This document shows, piece after piece, positions 32,891 to 44,024 of a stretch of 64,000 nucleotides of DNA. The DNA is from Prochlorococcus marinus str. MIT 9515 (lineage in GTDB: Bacteria; Cyanobacteriota; Cyanobacteriia; PCC-6307; Cyanobiaceae), in assembly GCF_000015665.1 (NCBI RefSeq), contig NC_008817.1:124001-188000 (forward strand), given 5' to 3'. How positions within the stretch are numbered: position 1 is the stretch's first letter; each line of letters starts with the position of its first letter. A model generated the notes under the pieces. The model searched no databases, was not told the DNA's origin, and saw nothing but the letters and a program-made list of their open reading frames with translations. A program made the position numbers and the translations under genes.

Positions 32891-33799
32891 CTATTTTATT
32901 CTTGAGATCAAAAAGGATATTGGTATTTCAAATGCTTTTACTGAATTTTTTACAAAAGCTCTATTATTGAATACATCATAATCTAGTTTTTCAATAGAAT
33001 CTAATATCCCTCTATAGAGCCGCAAAGATGTCCAAACAGGCCATCTTGCATCTGCCGATAGCCATTTAATACCATCTTCAGATTTTTTAAACCAATCCCG
33101 TGCTCTTGTTAATTGAAAATTCATAAGCATCTTCCATTGGGTATTAATTACTCCTTTCAATAACTCTTCTTCAGAGTAATTAAAGTTATTCATATCTTCT
33201 TGGGGTAAATAAATCCGACCTCTTTGTCTGTCTTCTCCAACATCTCTTAAAATATTAGTGAGTTGATTTGCAATCCCTAGTGCTATTGCTGCTTCTGAGG
33301 GGTCAGGCATATTGCTCCAAGGGGCAGATGTATAAGCACTATCAATGCCCATTACATTCTGAGTCATCAACCCAACCGTCCCTGCGACGCGATAACAGTA
33401 AAGCTTTAATTCAGAAAAATTTTCGTATCTGTATTTTTTAAGATCCATTCTCTGACCCTCAATCATATCTAGATAAGGTTCTATGTTCTGTGGAAATTTT
33501 TCTATTGTGTCGAACAGAACAGCATCTAAGTCTGATTTTATATTTCCTTTAAAAACATTTATTGTATTGGCCTCCCACTCATCTAAGTTATCGGAAAGCT
33601 CTTCTGTAGTCTTGCTTGAAGCTTCAACGCTGTCCATTATTTCATCAGTTCTTCTACACCAAACGTAAATAGCCCAAATCGCTTTTCTTTTTTCGTACGG
33701 TAATAAAAGTGTTCCTAAATAAAAAGTTTTAGCCCATTGTTGAGTTTCTTTTCGGCATATTTCATATGCTTTGTTAAGTTGAGATAATGAATTTTTCAA
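32891..33799 (-). CDS. crtB: phytoene synthase
   Basis: Condenses two geranylgeranyl-PP to phytoene, the first committed carotenoid step. Both aspartate-rich motifs are intact: RRTDEIMDS (about 49-57) and NILRDVGEDRQRGRIYLP (about 187-204). 302 residues, normal length. It follows crtP with a 22-base gap on the same strand, so the two are probably one transcript. Confidence 0.93.
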   Translation of the reverse strand: MKNSLSQLNKAYEICRKETQQWAKTFYLGTLLLPYEKRKAIWAIYVWCRRTDEIMDSVEASSKTTEELSDNLDEWEANTINVFKGNIKSDLDAVLFDTIEKFPQNIEPYLDMIEGQRMDLKKYRYENFSELKLYCYRVAGTVGLMTQNVMGIDSAYTSAPWSNMPDPSEAAIALGIANQLTNILRDVGEDRQRGRIYLPQEDMNNFNYSEEELLKGVINTQWKMLMNFQLTRARDWFKKSEDGIKWLSADARWPVWTSLRLYRGILDSIEKLDYDVFNNRAFVKNSVKAFEIPISFLISRIK

Positions 33800-33821
33800 A
33801 AAGAGTTATTAAATGGAGGTT

Positions 33822-35285
<1,464 letters not shown>

Positions 35286-35331
35286 CTAAAGTTAAGACAT
35301 AATTGTTTTTTTTGTTGATTATTTTCAGATT

Positions 35332-35679
35332 ATGGAAAAAATGCTTTTAAAGTCAACCACTAGGCATGTAAGAATATTTACTGCTGAGGTGGTCAATAAT
35401 GATTTAAAATACCATCCTAATAAATTAACACTTGACTTAGATCCTGATAATGAATTCATCTGGAATGAAGAATCATTAAAAAAAGTAAATCAAAAATTTA
35501 CTGAACTTGTTGAAGAAAGAGCTGGTAAAAGTTTAGATGATTATGAACTTCGTAAAATAGGATCAGAAGTAGAAGGTTTAATAAAATATTTGCTTCAAAA
35601 TAGCTTATTAAGTTATAACCCAGAGTGTAGAGTTATGAATTATTCGATGGGTTTACCTAAAACAAAAGAAGTATTGTGA
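35332..35679 (+). CDS. ndhM: NAD(P)H-quinone oxidoreductase subunit M
   Basis: A 115-residue subunit of the NDH-1 peripheral arm found in cyanobacteria and chloroplasts. Family hallmarks are the [10 protein letters not shown] opening, [19 protein letters not shown] in the middle, and [21 protein letters not shown] near the end. Its stop overlaps the GTG of the next gene (GTGA), so translation is coupled. Confidence 0.93.
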   Translation: MEKMLLKSTTRHVRIFTAEVVNNDLKYHPNKLTLDLDPDNEFIWNEESLKKVNQKFTELVEERAGKSLDDYELRKIGSEVEGLIKYLLQNSLLSYNPECRVMNYSMGLPKTKEVL

Positions 35680-36296
35680 GTAGATACTCTAACAGGGGTT
35701 CAAGAAGAGGTCCCAGTAACAATTCTTACTCCTCAACCTCAATAGATGGAGATAATTACACTCCACGGAGAAGAATATCTCCCCCTAATTCTGAACAAAA
35801 AAATAATTTCAACACCGCAACAATTGCTGTACTTGCTGGAGTTTTGATATTAGGCGTAGGGATAGGAAGCGCTATAACTAGTACAACCGATGGTGGTCAG
35901 GGGAATATAGCTAGTCAACAGCAATTAGACATGGCTGTTCCAGACCCTGAATTTTGTAGGCAATGGGGAGCAAGTGCTTTTGTAATTGATGTTGAGATGT
36001 ATACAACACTTAACCCTTCAACTAGTTTTGTGACACAACCAGCACTCCAACCCGGTTGTGTTATTAGAAGAGAGAATTGGACAGTGTTACAAAAACAAGG
36101 AGCTATAAGTAATGAGGACGTTAGGGAATGTAAGCAAAGAATGAATACTTTTGCTTACATAGGTTCAATAAGAGATAAGCCTATAGTTAAATGTGTTTAT
36201 CAGACTGATGTTAATGAGAACAAATTTATTATTAAGGGAGAAGGACAGGCTGAAGATGGAGGGGTGGGAATAAATAAGGAAGCTATTCAATTTTAG
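35676..36296 (+). CDS. DUF3172-type cyanobacterial membrane-anchored protein
   Basis: The start is a GTG that overlaps the ndhM stop. The 206 residues have a charged Arg/Ser-rich N-terminus ([16 protein letters not shown]), one membrane helix (about 47-68; [20 protein letters not shown]), then a beta-rich domain with cysteines at [20 protein letters not shown] and [10 protein letters not shown]. This is the pattern of a conserved cyanobacterial family. Function is unknown; the link to ndhM suggests a thylakoid or cell-envelope role. It overlaps the convergent LysR gene by 4 bases. Confidence 0.75.
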   Translation: MSRYSNRGSRRGPSNNSYSSTSIDGDNYTPRRRISPPNSEQKNNFNTATIAVLAGVLILGVGIGSAITSTTDGGQGNIASQQQLDMAVPDPEFCRQWGASAFVIDVEMYTTLNPSTSFVTQPALQPGCVIRRENWTVLQKQGAISNEDVRECKQRMNTFAYIGSIRDKPIVKCVYQTDVNENKFIIKGEGQAEDGGVGINKEAIQF

Positions 36297-37246
36297 ATTG
36301 AATTAATTTGCCTTAATGGACTTTCAGAGCTTGCAAATTGAGGTAATATATTTTTTTTAAACGCTTCTGAGGCTCTAGAAGTGTATCTTGATGGATTTGT
36401 AATTAATTTAAGCTCTCTTTTTACCTCTAAATCGGCTAAGTAAGATTTATGTATTGATCCACCTGCTAATTCTCTCTCAATAGAAACAACAGGTAAAAAA
36501 GAAACACCAAGACCAGATTGAACTGCGTTTTTAATTGCCTCAAGAGAATTTAACTCCATTTCGATTTTTAATCTTTGAATATCAAGACCTGAATCCTTCA
36601 AAAGTTTATCAACAACTTTCCTTGTTGTTGATTGAGAATCTAAAGTGACGAAATTCAATTTGTATAAATCTTCTTTCATAAGTTCTCTCTTATTGGCAAG
36701 TGGGTGTTTTGTTGGCAATACAAGAGCTAATTCATCAGTTGCATATGGGATTACTTGTAATAAGTTTTCTAGATCGCTTGGTAACTGACCTCCAATAATA
36801 GCAAGATCAATTTGACCATTAGCAACGCTCCAACCTGTTCTTCTAGTACTGTGAACCTGCAGTTGAACAGATACATCAGGATATTTTTGACGAAAAAGTC
36901 CTATCATCCGCGGCATTAGGTAGGTCCCTGTAGTTTGACTAGCTCCAATTATGAGTGTTCCACCTTTTAAGCTATTTAAGTCCTCAATAGCTTTGCATGC
37001 CTCATCGCATTGATTCAGTATTCTTTCGCAATATTCAAGTAATAGCTTACCTCCTTCAGTTAGAAGTGCTTTCCTACCACCCCTATCAAAAATTGTGATC
37101 TCAAGTTGTTTTTCTAAATTTTGAATTTGTAAACTGACAGCTGGTTGAGTGACGTAAAGTAAATCTGCAGCCTTTTTAAAACTTCCTTGAGCTGCAATAG
37201 CTTTTAATATTCTTAATTGGTCAAGTGTAAAAGGTAATTCGGGCAT
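36293..37246 (-). CDS. LysR-family regulator, RbcR/CmpR-like
   Basis: This 317-residue regulator has an N-terminal helix-turn-helix (about 5-64; [34 protein letters not shown]) and a substrate-binding C-terminal domain. The sequence is of the RbcR/CbbR/CmpR/NtcB group that controls carbon or nitrogen genes in phototrophs; I cannot say which. It diverges from the NnrU-family gene and has two palindromes just upstream. Confidence 0.85.
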   Translation of the reverse strand: MPELPFTLDQLRILKAIAAQGSFKKAADLLYVTQPAVSLQIQNLEKQLEITIFDRGGRKALLTEGGKLLLEYCERILNQCDEACKAIEDLNSLKGGTLIIGASQTTGTYLMPRMIGLFRQKYPDVSVQLQVHSTRRTGWSVANGQIDLAIIGGQLPSDLENLLQVIPYATDELALVLPTKHPLANKRELMKEDLYKLNFVTLDSQSTTRKVVDKLLKDSGLDIQRLKIEMELNSLEAIKNAVQSGLGVSFLPVVSIERELAGGSIHKSYLADLEVKRELKLITNPSRYTSRASEAFKKNILPQFASSESPLRQINSI

Positions 37247-37257
37247 TTATTGATGCC

Positions 37258-37294
37258 TACTATTTGATAGTAATTCTAATACCTAAGGGTATTA
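37258..37294. promoter_or_regulatory. two palindromes between the LysR gene and the NnrU-family gene
   Basis: TACTAT-TTG-ATAGTA (37258-37272) and TAATACC-TAAG-GGTATTA (37277-37294) are perfect inverted repeats with arms of 6 and 7 bases, centred about one or two helical turns apart. They lie 12-48 bases upstream of the LysR start and 36-72 upstream of the divergent gene. LysR proteins typically bind such sites in divergent gaps. Confidence 0.55.
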
Positions 37295-37329
37295 TTGTTA
37301 ATAATAAATAACTTGTATTTAAAAATTAT

Positions 37330-38058
37330 ATGGAGACTCATAAAACTTCTTTTTTAATTTTGGTATTAATATTTATTTTCGCAGTGATTCATAGCGGAGG
37401 AGCGGCTTTGAGAAGTAGAGCAGAGGCTGTTATGGGGCCAAGATTATGGAGATTGTGCTTTGTTTCTTTAAGTTTGCCCTCTGCGGTAATTCTAATTAGT
37501 TATTTTCTAGCTCATAGATATGATGGAATTAGGTTATGGAATTTTCAAGGAAATAACTATGTATTTTTGTTAGTTTGGATTTTAACTGCTATTAGTTTCT
37601 TATTCCTATATCCTGCAACATATAATTTGTTAGAAATTCCTTCAGTTTTAAAACCACAAGTTAGGATCTATGGCACAGGAATAATGCGCATCACAAGACA
37701 TCCGCAAGCATTTGGTCAAATAATTTGGTGTTTAGCTCATACATTATGGATAGGAACATCGTTTACATTTATAACTTCACTAGGGCTCATTTTTCATCAC
37801 CTTTTTGCAATATGGCATGGTGATAGGAGATTAGAAATAAAATTTGGTAAAGAATTTTATAAGTTCAAAGAAAGTACTTCAATAATTCCATTTGTTGCAA
37901 TATTTGATGGAAGACAGCAAATAAAAATAAAAGAATTTTTTAAATTATCACAACTTGGGATATTGATAGCAATTGCAGTAATATGGTGGTCCCATAAATA
38001 TATAAATATTGCTGTTATAACATTTAATTCATCTTTTATGTCTAAAATTTTCAGTTAG
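37330..38058 (+). CDS. NnrU-family membrane protein
   Basis: This 242-residue integral membrane protein has about six hydrophobic segments and a methyltransferase-like cytosolic loop (RIYGTGIMRITRHPQAFGQI), as in NnrU/Isoprenylcysteine-methyltransferase-like proteins. In cyanobacteria and plants members of the family include the 15-cis-zeta-carotene isomerase Z-ISO. Such an activity would complement crtP and crtQ, and the gene lies only 2 kb from crtP; I put Z-ISO as a likely candidate. It diverges from the LysR gene. Confidence 0.7.
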   Translation: METHKTSFLILVLIFIFAVIHSGGAALRSRAEAVMGPRLWRLCFVSLSLPSAVILISYFLAHRYDGIRLWNFQGNNYVFLLVWILTAISFLFLYPATYNLLEIPSVLKPQVRIYGTGIMRITRHPQAFGQIIWCLAHTLWIGTSFTFITSLGLIFHHLFAIWHGDRRLEIKFGKEFYKFKESTSIIPFVAIFDGRQQIKIKEFFKLSQLGILIAIAVIWWSHKYINIAVITFNSSFMSKIFS

Positions 38059-38091
38059 CAGTTTAGTATTAGTGTATAAATATTCTTAGAA

Positions 38092-40128
38092 ATGCCTCAA
38101 GCTTCAGAAATTGCCTGGTTAATTCCTGTCTTTCCGCTTATTGGAGCGGTACTTTCCGGCTTGGGTTTAATTTGTGCAAATAAAAAAATCAATAATTCTA
38201 GAGAAATTGTTGCCATCAGTCTTTTGTCATTCGTAGGTGTTTCTGCGGTAATTAGTTATAAAACATTAATTGAGCAAATAAAAGGTTACCACTCAGTAGA
38301 AAAATTATTTGTTTGGGCAAGTGCCGGAGACTTCACAATACCAATGGGATTTGTTCTAGACCCATTAGGTAGCGTAATGCTTACTTTGGTAACCACTATC
38401 ACTTTATTAGTCATGATTTACTCTCATGGTTATATGGCGCATGATAAAGGTTACGTAAGATTTTTCACGTATTTAGCCCTCTTCAGTAGTTCGATGATGG
38501 GTTTAATTATTAGCCCAAACTTGTTAGAAATATATGTTTTTTGGGAATTAGTAGGAATGTGTTCTTATTTATTAGTTGGTTTTTGGTACGACAGAGATGG
38601 CGCAGCTAATGCTGCTCAAAAAGCATTTGTCGTAAATAGAGTTGGAGACTTTGGATTATTACTAGGAATTTTGGGTCTTTTTTGGGCTACTAAAAGCTTT
38701 GATTTTACTGAAATTGCCCTAGGAGTATCACAATCAGTTTCAGAGAATTCATTACCTGTCTGGGCTGCATTATTACTATGCTTTTTAGTCTTTTTAGGAC
38801 CTATGGCAAAATCTGCTCAGTTTCCTCTTCATGTATGGCTTCCTGATGCTATGGAGGGACCAACTCCTATTTCAGCGCTTATTCATGCGGCGACGATGGT
38901 TGCTGCTGGAATATTCTTAGTAGCTAGGCTTCAACCTCTCTACTCATTATTCCCCTCAATTCAATTCATTATTGCTTTAGTTGGCACTATTACATGTTTC
39001 TTAGGGGCATCTATTGCTTTAACTCAAATGGATCTAAAAAAGGGTTTGGCATACAGTACTGTTTCTCAACTAGGGTATATGATGCTTGCGATGGGTTGTG
39101 GTGCACCAGTAGCCGGTATTTTTCACTTGATAACACATGCTTGCTTCAAAGCAATGTTATTTTTGGGGTCTGGTTCAGTAATTCATGCTATGGAAGAAGT
39201 GGTTGGTCATCAACCTGTACTGGCCCAAGATATGAGGTTGATGGGAGGTTTAAGAAAGAAAATGCCTTTTACTTCTACAACTTTCTTAATAGGTTGTGTA
39301 GCAATAAGTGGTATTCCTCCATTAGCTGGATTTTGGAGTAAAGATGAAATATTGGGAAACGCTTTTATCTCATTTCCAGCTTTTTGGTTTGTTGGATTTT
39401 TAACAGCAGGAATGACAGCTTTCTATATGTTTAGACTTTATTTCTTAACTTTTGAAGGCGAATTCAGAGGGGAAAATAAGGAATTACAAAAAGAACTTTT
39501 ACTCGCTGCTGAAATCAATATAGAAGAAGAACAACAACATGAAGAAGAACAACAACATGAAGAAGAACATGGTTCACTACATGAGTCTCCTTGGTCTATG
39601 ACTTTTCCACTGGTTTTTCTGGCAGTACCCTCAGTAATAATTGGGTTTATGGGATTCCCTTGGGATAGTAAATTTGCAAATTTACTAGATCCCGAAGAGG
39701 CATTGATGGCTATAGAGTCTTTTGAATTAAAAGAATTTTTACCTCTTGCTCTTGCGTCTGTTTTTATTGCCTCGATAGGAATTACTATCGCTTATCAAGC
39801 ATATTTTGCTAAGAAGATTAATTTATCAATATTATTTGCACAGAGATTTCCCTCTGTTAATAAGTTTTTAGCAAAAAAATGGTATTTGGACGATATTAAT
39901 GAAAAACTTTTTGTCAAAGGTAGTAGAAAACTTGCAAAAGAAGTTTTAGAAGTTGATTCCAAAGTTGTTGATGGAGTTGTAAATCTTACTGGACTTGTAA
40001 CATTGGGAAGTGGAGAGGGCCTCAAGTATTTTGAAACAGGAAGAGCTCAATTTTATGCCTTGATAGTTTTTGGAGGAGTAATTTTGTTAGTAGCAATATT
40101 TGGTTTCCAATCACCCCAAATAACTTAA
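38092..40128 (+). CDS. ndhF: NAD(P)H-quinone oxidoreductase subunit 5
   Basis: This 678-residue antiporter-like subunit of the NDH-1 membrane arm moves protons. Its core has WLPDAMEGPTPISALIHAAT (helix 7 region) and ISGIPPLAGFWSKDEILG, both strongly conserved. Around residues 478-497 an insertion reads EEEQQHEEEQQHEEEHGSLH, coded by an 18-bp repeat. It is followed by ndhD 84 bases later, the usual arrangement of ndhF1-ndhD1. Confidence 0.93.
   Translation: MPQASEIAWLIPVFPLIGAVLSGLGLICANKKINNSREIVAISLLSFVGVSAVISYKTLIEQIKGYHSVEKLFVWASAGDFTIPMGFVLDPLGSVMLTLVTTITLLVMIYSHGYMAHDKGYVRFFTYLALFSSSMMGLIISPNLLEIYVFWELVGMCSYLLVGFWYDRDGAANAAQKAFVVNRVGDFGLLLGILGLFWATKSFDFTEIALGVSQSVSENSLPVWAALLLCFLVFLGPMAKSAQFPLHVWLPDAMEGPTPISALIHAATMVAAGIFLVARLQPLYSLFPSIQFIIALVGTITCFLGASIALTQMDLKKGLAYSTVSQLGYMMLAMGCGAPVAGIFHLITHACFKAMLFLGSGSVIHAMEEVVGHQPVLAQDMRLMGGLRKKMPFTSTTFLIGCVAISGIPPLAGFWSKDEILGNAFISFPAFWFVGFLTAGMTAFYMFRLYFLTFEGEFRGENKELQKELLLAAEINIEEEQQHEEEQQHEEEHGSLHESPWSMTFPLVFLAVPSVIIGFMGFPWDSKFANLLDPEEALMAIESFELKEFLPLALASVFIASIGITIAYQAYFAKKINLSILFAQRFPSVNKFLAKKWYLDDINEKLFVKGSRKLAKEVLEVDSKVVDGVVNLTGLVTLGSGEGLKYFETGRAQFYALIVFGGVILLVAIFGFQSPQIT
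39523..39570 (+). repeat. 18-bp tandem repeat in ndhF
   Basis: GAAGAAGAACAACAACAT occurs at 39523-39540 and 39541-39558, followed by a shortened GAAGAAGAACAT. It encodes alternating Glu-Glu-Glu-Gln-Gln-His. The insertion is in frame between transmembrane segments, so it makes an acidic, His-rich loop. Confidence 0.9.
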
Positions 40129-40212
40129 TAACAAATGTGTGTCTTCACTGTTCATGGGATGAAAAAATCTAGATAATTTCTAGACTCTATTTAGGATCAA
40201 TTTCTTATTCAT

Positions 40213-41853
40213 TTGAGCAGCCTTTTTTTTACACATTTTGCACTAAAGACGATAGGAACATTAGGTGGAGGTTTATCTGATTTCCCTTGGCTATCTATAT
40301 CTATTCTTTTCCCCATTGCAAGTGCATTTTTGATACCTTTTTTCCCTGATAAAGGAGAGGGTAAAGAAGTAAGGTGGTTTGCTTTAAGTGTCGCTTTAAT
40401 TACTTTTCTTGTGACTGTAGGAGCGTATATAAACGGTTTTGATATTAATAATGAAAATGTTCAACTTAAAGAAAGTATAAGTTGGCTTCCAAAGCTAGGA
40501 CTGACTTGGTCAGTCGGCGCTGATGGAATTTCAATGCCACTAATATTGTTAACTAGTTTTATAACAGCGCTAGCTGTCTTAGCAGCATGGCCAGTAAAGT
40601 TTAAACCAAAATTATTTTTCTTTTTAATACTCATAATGGATGGAGGGCAAATAGCTGTTTTTGCTGTTCAAGATATGCTCTTATTCTTTTTAACTTGGGA
40701 ACTTGAACTTTTGCCAGTATATTTACTTTTAGCTATCTGGGGAGGTAAAAATAGACAATATGCAGCTACAAAATTTATTATCTATACAGCTGGTAGTTCT
40801 ATATTTATCCTTTTAGCTGCATTGGCGATGGGTTTTTATGGAACTGAAGTTCCAAATTTTGAGTTTGCTCATTTGGCTAATCAAAATTTTAGCCAAAACT
40901 TTCAAATTCTTTGTTATATAGGCCTATTAATTGCTTTTGGGGTAAAACTCCCAATTGTTCCTTTACATACTTGGCTCCCTGATGCTCATGGGGAGGCTAC
41001 GGCTCCTGTGCATATGTTATTGGCAGGTATCTTATTGAAGATGGGCGGATATGCTCTTTTAAGATTTAATGCTCAATTATTACCTGTAGCACATGCTCAA
41101 TTCGCGCCATTATTAATAGTTCTTGGAGTAGTTAATATAATTTATGCCGCATTAACTTCCTTCGCGCAAAGAAATCTTAAAAGAAAAATTGCATATAGTT
41201 CAATCAGTCACATGGGGTTTGTTCTTATTGGAATAGGAAGTTTTAGTAGCCTAGGTACAAGTGGAGCAATGTTGCAAATGGTTAGTCATGGATTAATAGG
41301 AGCAAGTTTATTCTTTCTTGTTGGAGCCACTTATGACAGGACAAAGACTTTAAAACTTGATGAAATGGGTGGAGTTGGACAGAAAATGCGTATTATGTTT
41401 GCATTGTGGACTGCTTGCTCTCTCGCTTCTCTTGCTTTACCAGGCATGAGTGGATTTGTTTCTGAATTAATGGTATTTACTGGATTTGTAACTGATGAAG
41501 TTTATACGTTGCCTTTTAGAGTAGTAATGGCTTCTTTGGCGGCAGTAGGAGTTATACTTACTCCGATTTATTTATTGTCAATGTTGCGTGAGATTTTCTT
41601 TGGTAAAGAAAATCCAAAGTTAACTGAAGATAGGAATTTAATTGATGCAGAGCCAAGAGAGGTATATATCATTGCATGTTTACTCTTACCAATAATTGGT
41701 ATTGGTTTATATCCAAGATTAGTTACAGAAAGTTATTTGGCTACAATAAGCAACTTGGTTGATAGGGATTTAAATGCAGTGAAAAGTGTTCCAAAGACAA
41801 ATATCTTTGCAGGAAACAAAAAAAGTCAAATATTAAAAGCACCAACTATATAA
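40213..41853 (+). CDS. ndhD: NAD(P)H-quinone oxidoreductase subunit 4
   Basis: This 546-residue subunit is another proton-pumping antiporter-like unit of NDH-1. It has [20 protein letters not shown] (helix 7-8 region), [10 protein letters not shown] and [16 protein letters not shown], all typical of NdhD. It starts at a TTG (40213); no nearby ATG gives the expected N-terminus. It lies directly downstream of ndhF. Confidence 0.92.
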   Translation: MSSLFFTHFALKTIGTLGGGLSDFPWLSISILFPIASAFLIPFFPDKGEGKEVRWFALSVALITFLVTVGAYINGFDINNENVQLKESISWLPKLGLTWSVGADGISMPLILLTSFITALAVLAAWPVKFKPKLFFFLILIMDGGQIAVFAVQDMLLFFLTWELELLPVYLLLAIWGGKNRQYAATKFIIYTAGSSIFILLAALAMGFYGTEVPNFEFAHLANQNFSQNFQILCYIGLLIAFGVKLPIVPLHTWLPDAHGEATAPVHMLLAGILLKMGGYALLRFNAQLLPVAHAQFAPLLIVLGVVNIIYAALTSFAQRNLKRKIAYSSISHMGFVLIGIGSFSSLGTSGAMLQMVSHGLIGASLFFLVGATYDRTKTLKLDEMGGVGQKMRIMFALWTACSLASLALPGMSGFVSELMVFTGFVTDEVYTLPFRVVMASLAAVGVILTPIYLLSMLREIFFGKENPKLTEDRNLIDAEPREVYIIACLLLPIIGIGLYPRLVTESYLATISNLVDRDLNAVKSVPKTNIFAGNKKSQILKAPTI

Positions 41854-41921
41854 TTTTCTAAATTTTTTCATTATTGTTTTGCATAAAAAATGATAAACAG
41901 ATATCTTGAAAAAAGATTTGA

Positions 41922-42797
41922 TTGACTAAAGTAACTATTTCTAAATCTATTGATAGGTACCAGTTGGGACCTAGATTATTAATAAAATTCCTTCAAGATG
42001 CTGCTGGGAGAGGAGATCTTGATCCTTGGGATATTGATGTAATAAGTGTTATCGATAGTTTTTTAGAACAATTTAAGCAAAATTTGAAATATTCCTCAAA
42101 TGATCAAATGTCATATGAAAAGGACTTATCCGAAACAAGCGAAGCGTTTTTCGCTGCCTCAGTATTAGTTAATTTAAAAGCTCAAGTTTTAGAATCTGAT
42201 GTTTTCCCAGAAGAAATATTAGGTTTTGAAGATGAAATTGATATGGATAACCAAGAATGGATTAATCAAGGATTTGACATTCCAAAATATCCTGAAAAAT
42301 ATCTTAGAAGAAGATCTGTCGCTCAACCCGTTATTAAACGAACATCGACATTAGGAGAACTTGTTAGTCAACTTGAATCGATTGCCGAAATTATTGAGAC
42401 GCAAGATCTTTTGCTGATGAAAAGGAAAAGAAATAAAAAATATTCTGATAAGATCTTAATATCTAAGGTTCAATCTTTAGCACATCGTGAAAAACTTCCT
42501 GAAACAACTAAAGCGCTTGGTAAGTTTATTGATGGATGGGAGAAAGCTTTGCAATGGACTGACTTTGAATATTTAGTTAATAAGTGGCAGAATGTAGTGA
42601 AAAGTGATTTAGATAAAGATAGGCTTGGTGTCTTTTGGGCTTTATTATTTCTATCATCAGAAAATAAAATTGAGATAAAACAAAAAAATTCTCTTTATGG
42701 TCCAATACAAATAAAAAGAATTCTTCCAGATGGAGAATTAGCTCAGTTACCTATAGACAATCTTGAGGTTGCAGAGACTTCTTCGACTGCTGCTTAA
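41922..42797 (+). CDS. scpA: segregation and condensation protein A
   Basis: The 291-residue protein matches ScpA, the kleisin bridging SMC dimers in chromosome compaction. The N-terminal half has LLIKFLQDAAGRGDLDPWDI and the acidic FFAASVLVNLKAQ; the C-terminal half has FWALLFLSSENKIEIKQ. Start is TTG at 41922. It stands between the ndh genes and the nucleotidyltransferase gene, on the same strand. Confidence 0.85.
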   Translation: MTKVTISKSIDRYQLGPRLLIKFLQDAAGRGDLDPWDIDVISVIDSFLEQFKQNLKYSSNDQMSYEKDLSETSEAFFAASVLVNLKAQVLESDVFPEEILGFEDEIDMDNQEWINQGFDIPKYPEKYLRRRSVAQPVIKRTSTLGELVSQLESIAEIIETQDLLLMKRKRNKKYSDKILISKVQSLAHREKLPETTKALGKFIDGWEKALQWTDFEYLVNKWQNVVKSDLDKDRLGVFWALLFLSSENKIEIKQKNSLYGPIQIKRILPDGELAQLPIDNLEVAETSSTAA

Positions 42798-42845
42798 AGA
42801 TATGAGAGTAATAACGTATAATCTGTTAAAAGAGGTTTAAAGCTG

Positions 42846-44024
42846 ATGAAGGCAATGATACTTGCAGCAGGTAAAGGAACGCGCATACAGCCAATTACGC
42901 ATATTATTCCAAAACCAATGATTCCTATTTTACAAAAACCTGTAATGGAATTTTTATTGGAACTTTTAAAAGAACATGGTTTTAAAGAAATAATGGTTAA
43001 TGTTTCCCATCTTGCTGAGGAAATTGAAAACTACTTTAGAGATGGACAAAGATTTGGTGTAGAGATAGCTTATAGCTTTGAAGGAAGAATTGAGGATGGG
43101 GAAATGATTGGTGATGCTTTGGGCTCGGCTGGAGGATTAAAAAAAATTCAAGATTTCCAAAATTTTTTTGATGAAACTTTTGTTGTACTTTGCGGTGATG
43201 CATTAGTTGATTTGGATTTGACTGAAGCCGTTAGAAATCATAAGCAAAAAGGAGCATTAGCAAGTTTAATAACAAAGAAGGTAACGCGAGAACAGGTATC
43301 TAGTTATGGAGTTGTGGTTTCTGATGAGAATGGCAGAGTCAAAGCTTTTCAAGAAAAACCAACAGTAGATACTGCTTTGAGTGATTCAATTAATACAGGT
43401 ATTTATCTTTTTGAACCTGAGATTTTTGACTATATCCCGTCTGGAGAAAAATTTGATATTGGAGCTGATCTCTTTCCTAAACTTGTTGAAATGGATTTGC
43501 CATTTTTCGCTTTGCCGATGGATTTTGAGTGGGTTGATATTGGAAAAGTTCCTGATTATTGGAGTGCCATTAGAAATGTATTACTTGGTAAAGTGAGGCA
43601 AGTAGAAATTCCAGGTAAAGAAATTAAACCTGGAGTCTTTACGGGTCTTAATGTCGCTGCAAACTGGGATCAAGTCGATATAAAAGGGCCAGTTTATATT
43701 GGAGGGATGACAAGAATTGAAGATGGAGCCACTATTATTGGCCCCTCAATGATTGGACCAAGTTGTTGTATTTGTGAGGGTGCAACTATAGATAACTCTA
43801 TAATTTTTGATTATTCAAAAATTGGAAAAGGAGTTCAACTAGTAGATAAATTAGTATTTGGTAGATATTGTGTAGGTAAAAATGGCGATCATTTTGATTT
43901 GAAAGATGCTTCTTTGGACTGGTTAATAACAGATTCAAGAAGATTAGATTTAACTGAGCCATCACCTCAGCAAAAAGCCATGGCAGAATTATTAGGATCT
44001 GATTTAATTAACATTCCAGATTAA
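42846..44024 (+). CDS. sugar-1-phosphate nucleotidyltransferase (mannose-1-P guanylyltransferase type)
   Basis: The N-terminus MKAMILAAGKGTRIQPITHI is the nucleotide-binding loop of GDP-mannose/NDP-glucose pyrophosphorylases; the sugar site includes EWVDIGKVPDYW. The C-terminus (about 260-370) is a left-handed beta-helix with GATIIGPSMIGPSC and IGKG repeats, as in family members without a phosphatase domain. The sugar cannot be read; GDP-mannose is the usual guess. Its last 17 bases overlap metF (convergent). Confidence 0.85.
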   Translation: MKAMILAAGKGTRIQPITHIIPKPMIPILQKPVMEFLLELLKEHGFKEIMVNVSHLAEEIENYFRDGQRFGVEIAYSFEGRIEDGEMIGDALGSAGGLKKIQDFQNFFDETFVVLCGDALVDLDLTEAVRNHKQKGALASLITKKVTREQVSSYGVVVSDENGRVKAFQEKPTVDTALSDSINTGIYLFEPEIFDYIPSGEKFDIGADLFPKLVEMDLPFFALPMDFEWVDIGKVPDYWSAIRNVLLGKVRQVEIPGKEIKPGVFTGLNVAANWDQVDIKGPVYIGGMTRIEDGATIIGPSMIGPSCCICEGATIDNSIIFDYSKIGKGVQLVDKLVFGRYCVGKNGDHFDLKDASLDWLITDSRRLDLTEPSPQQKAMAELLGSDLINIPD

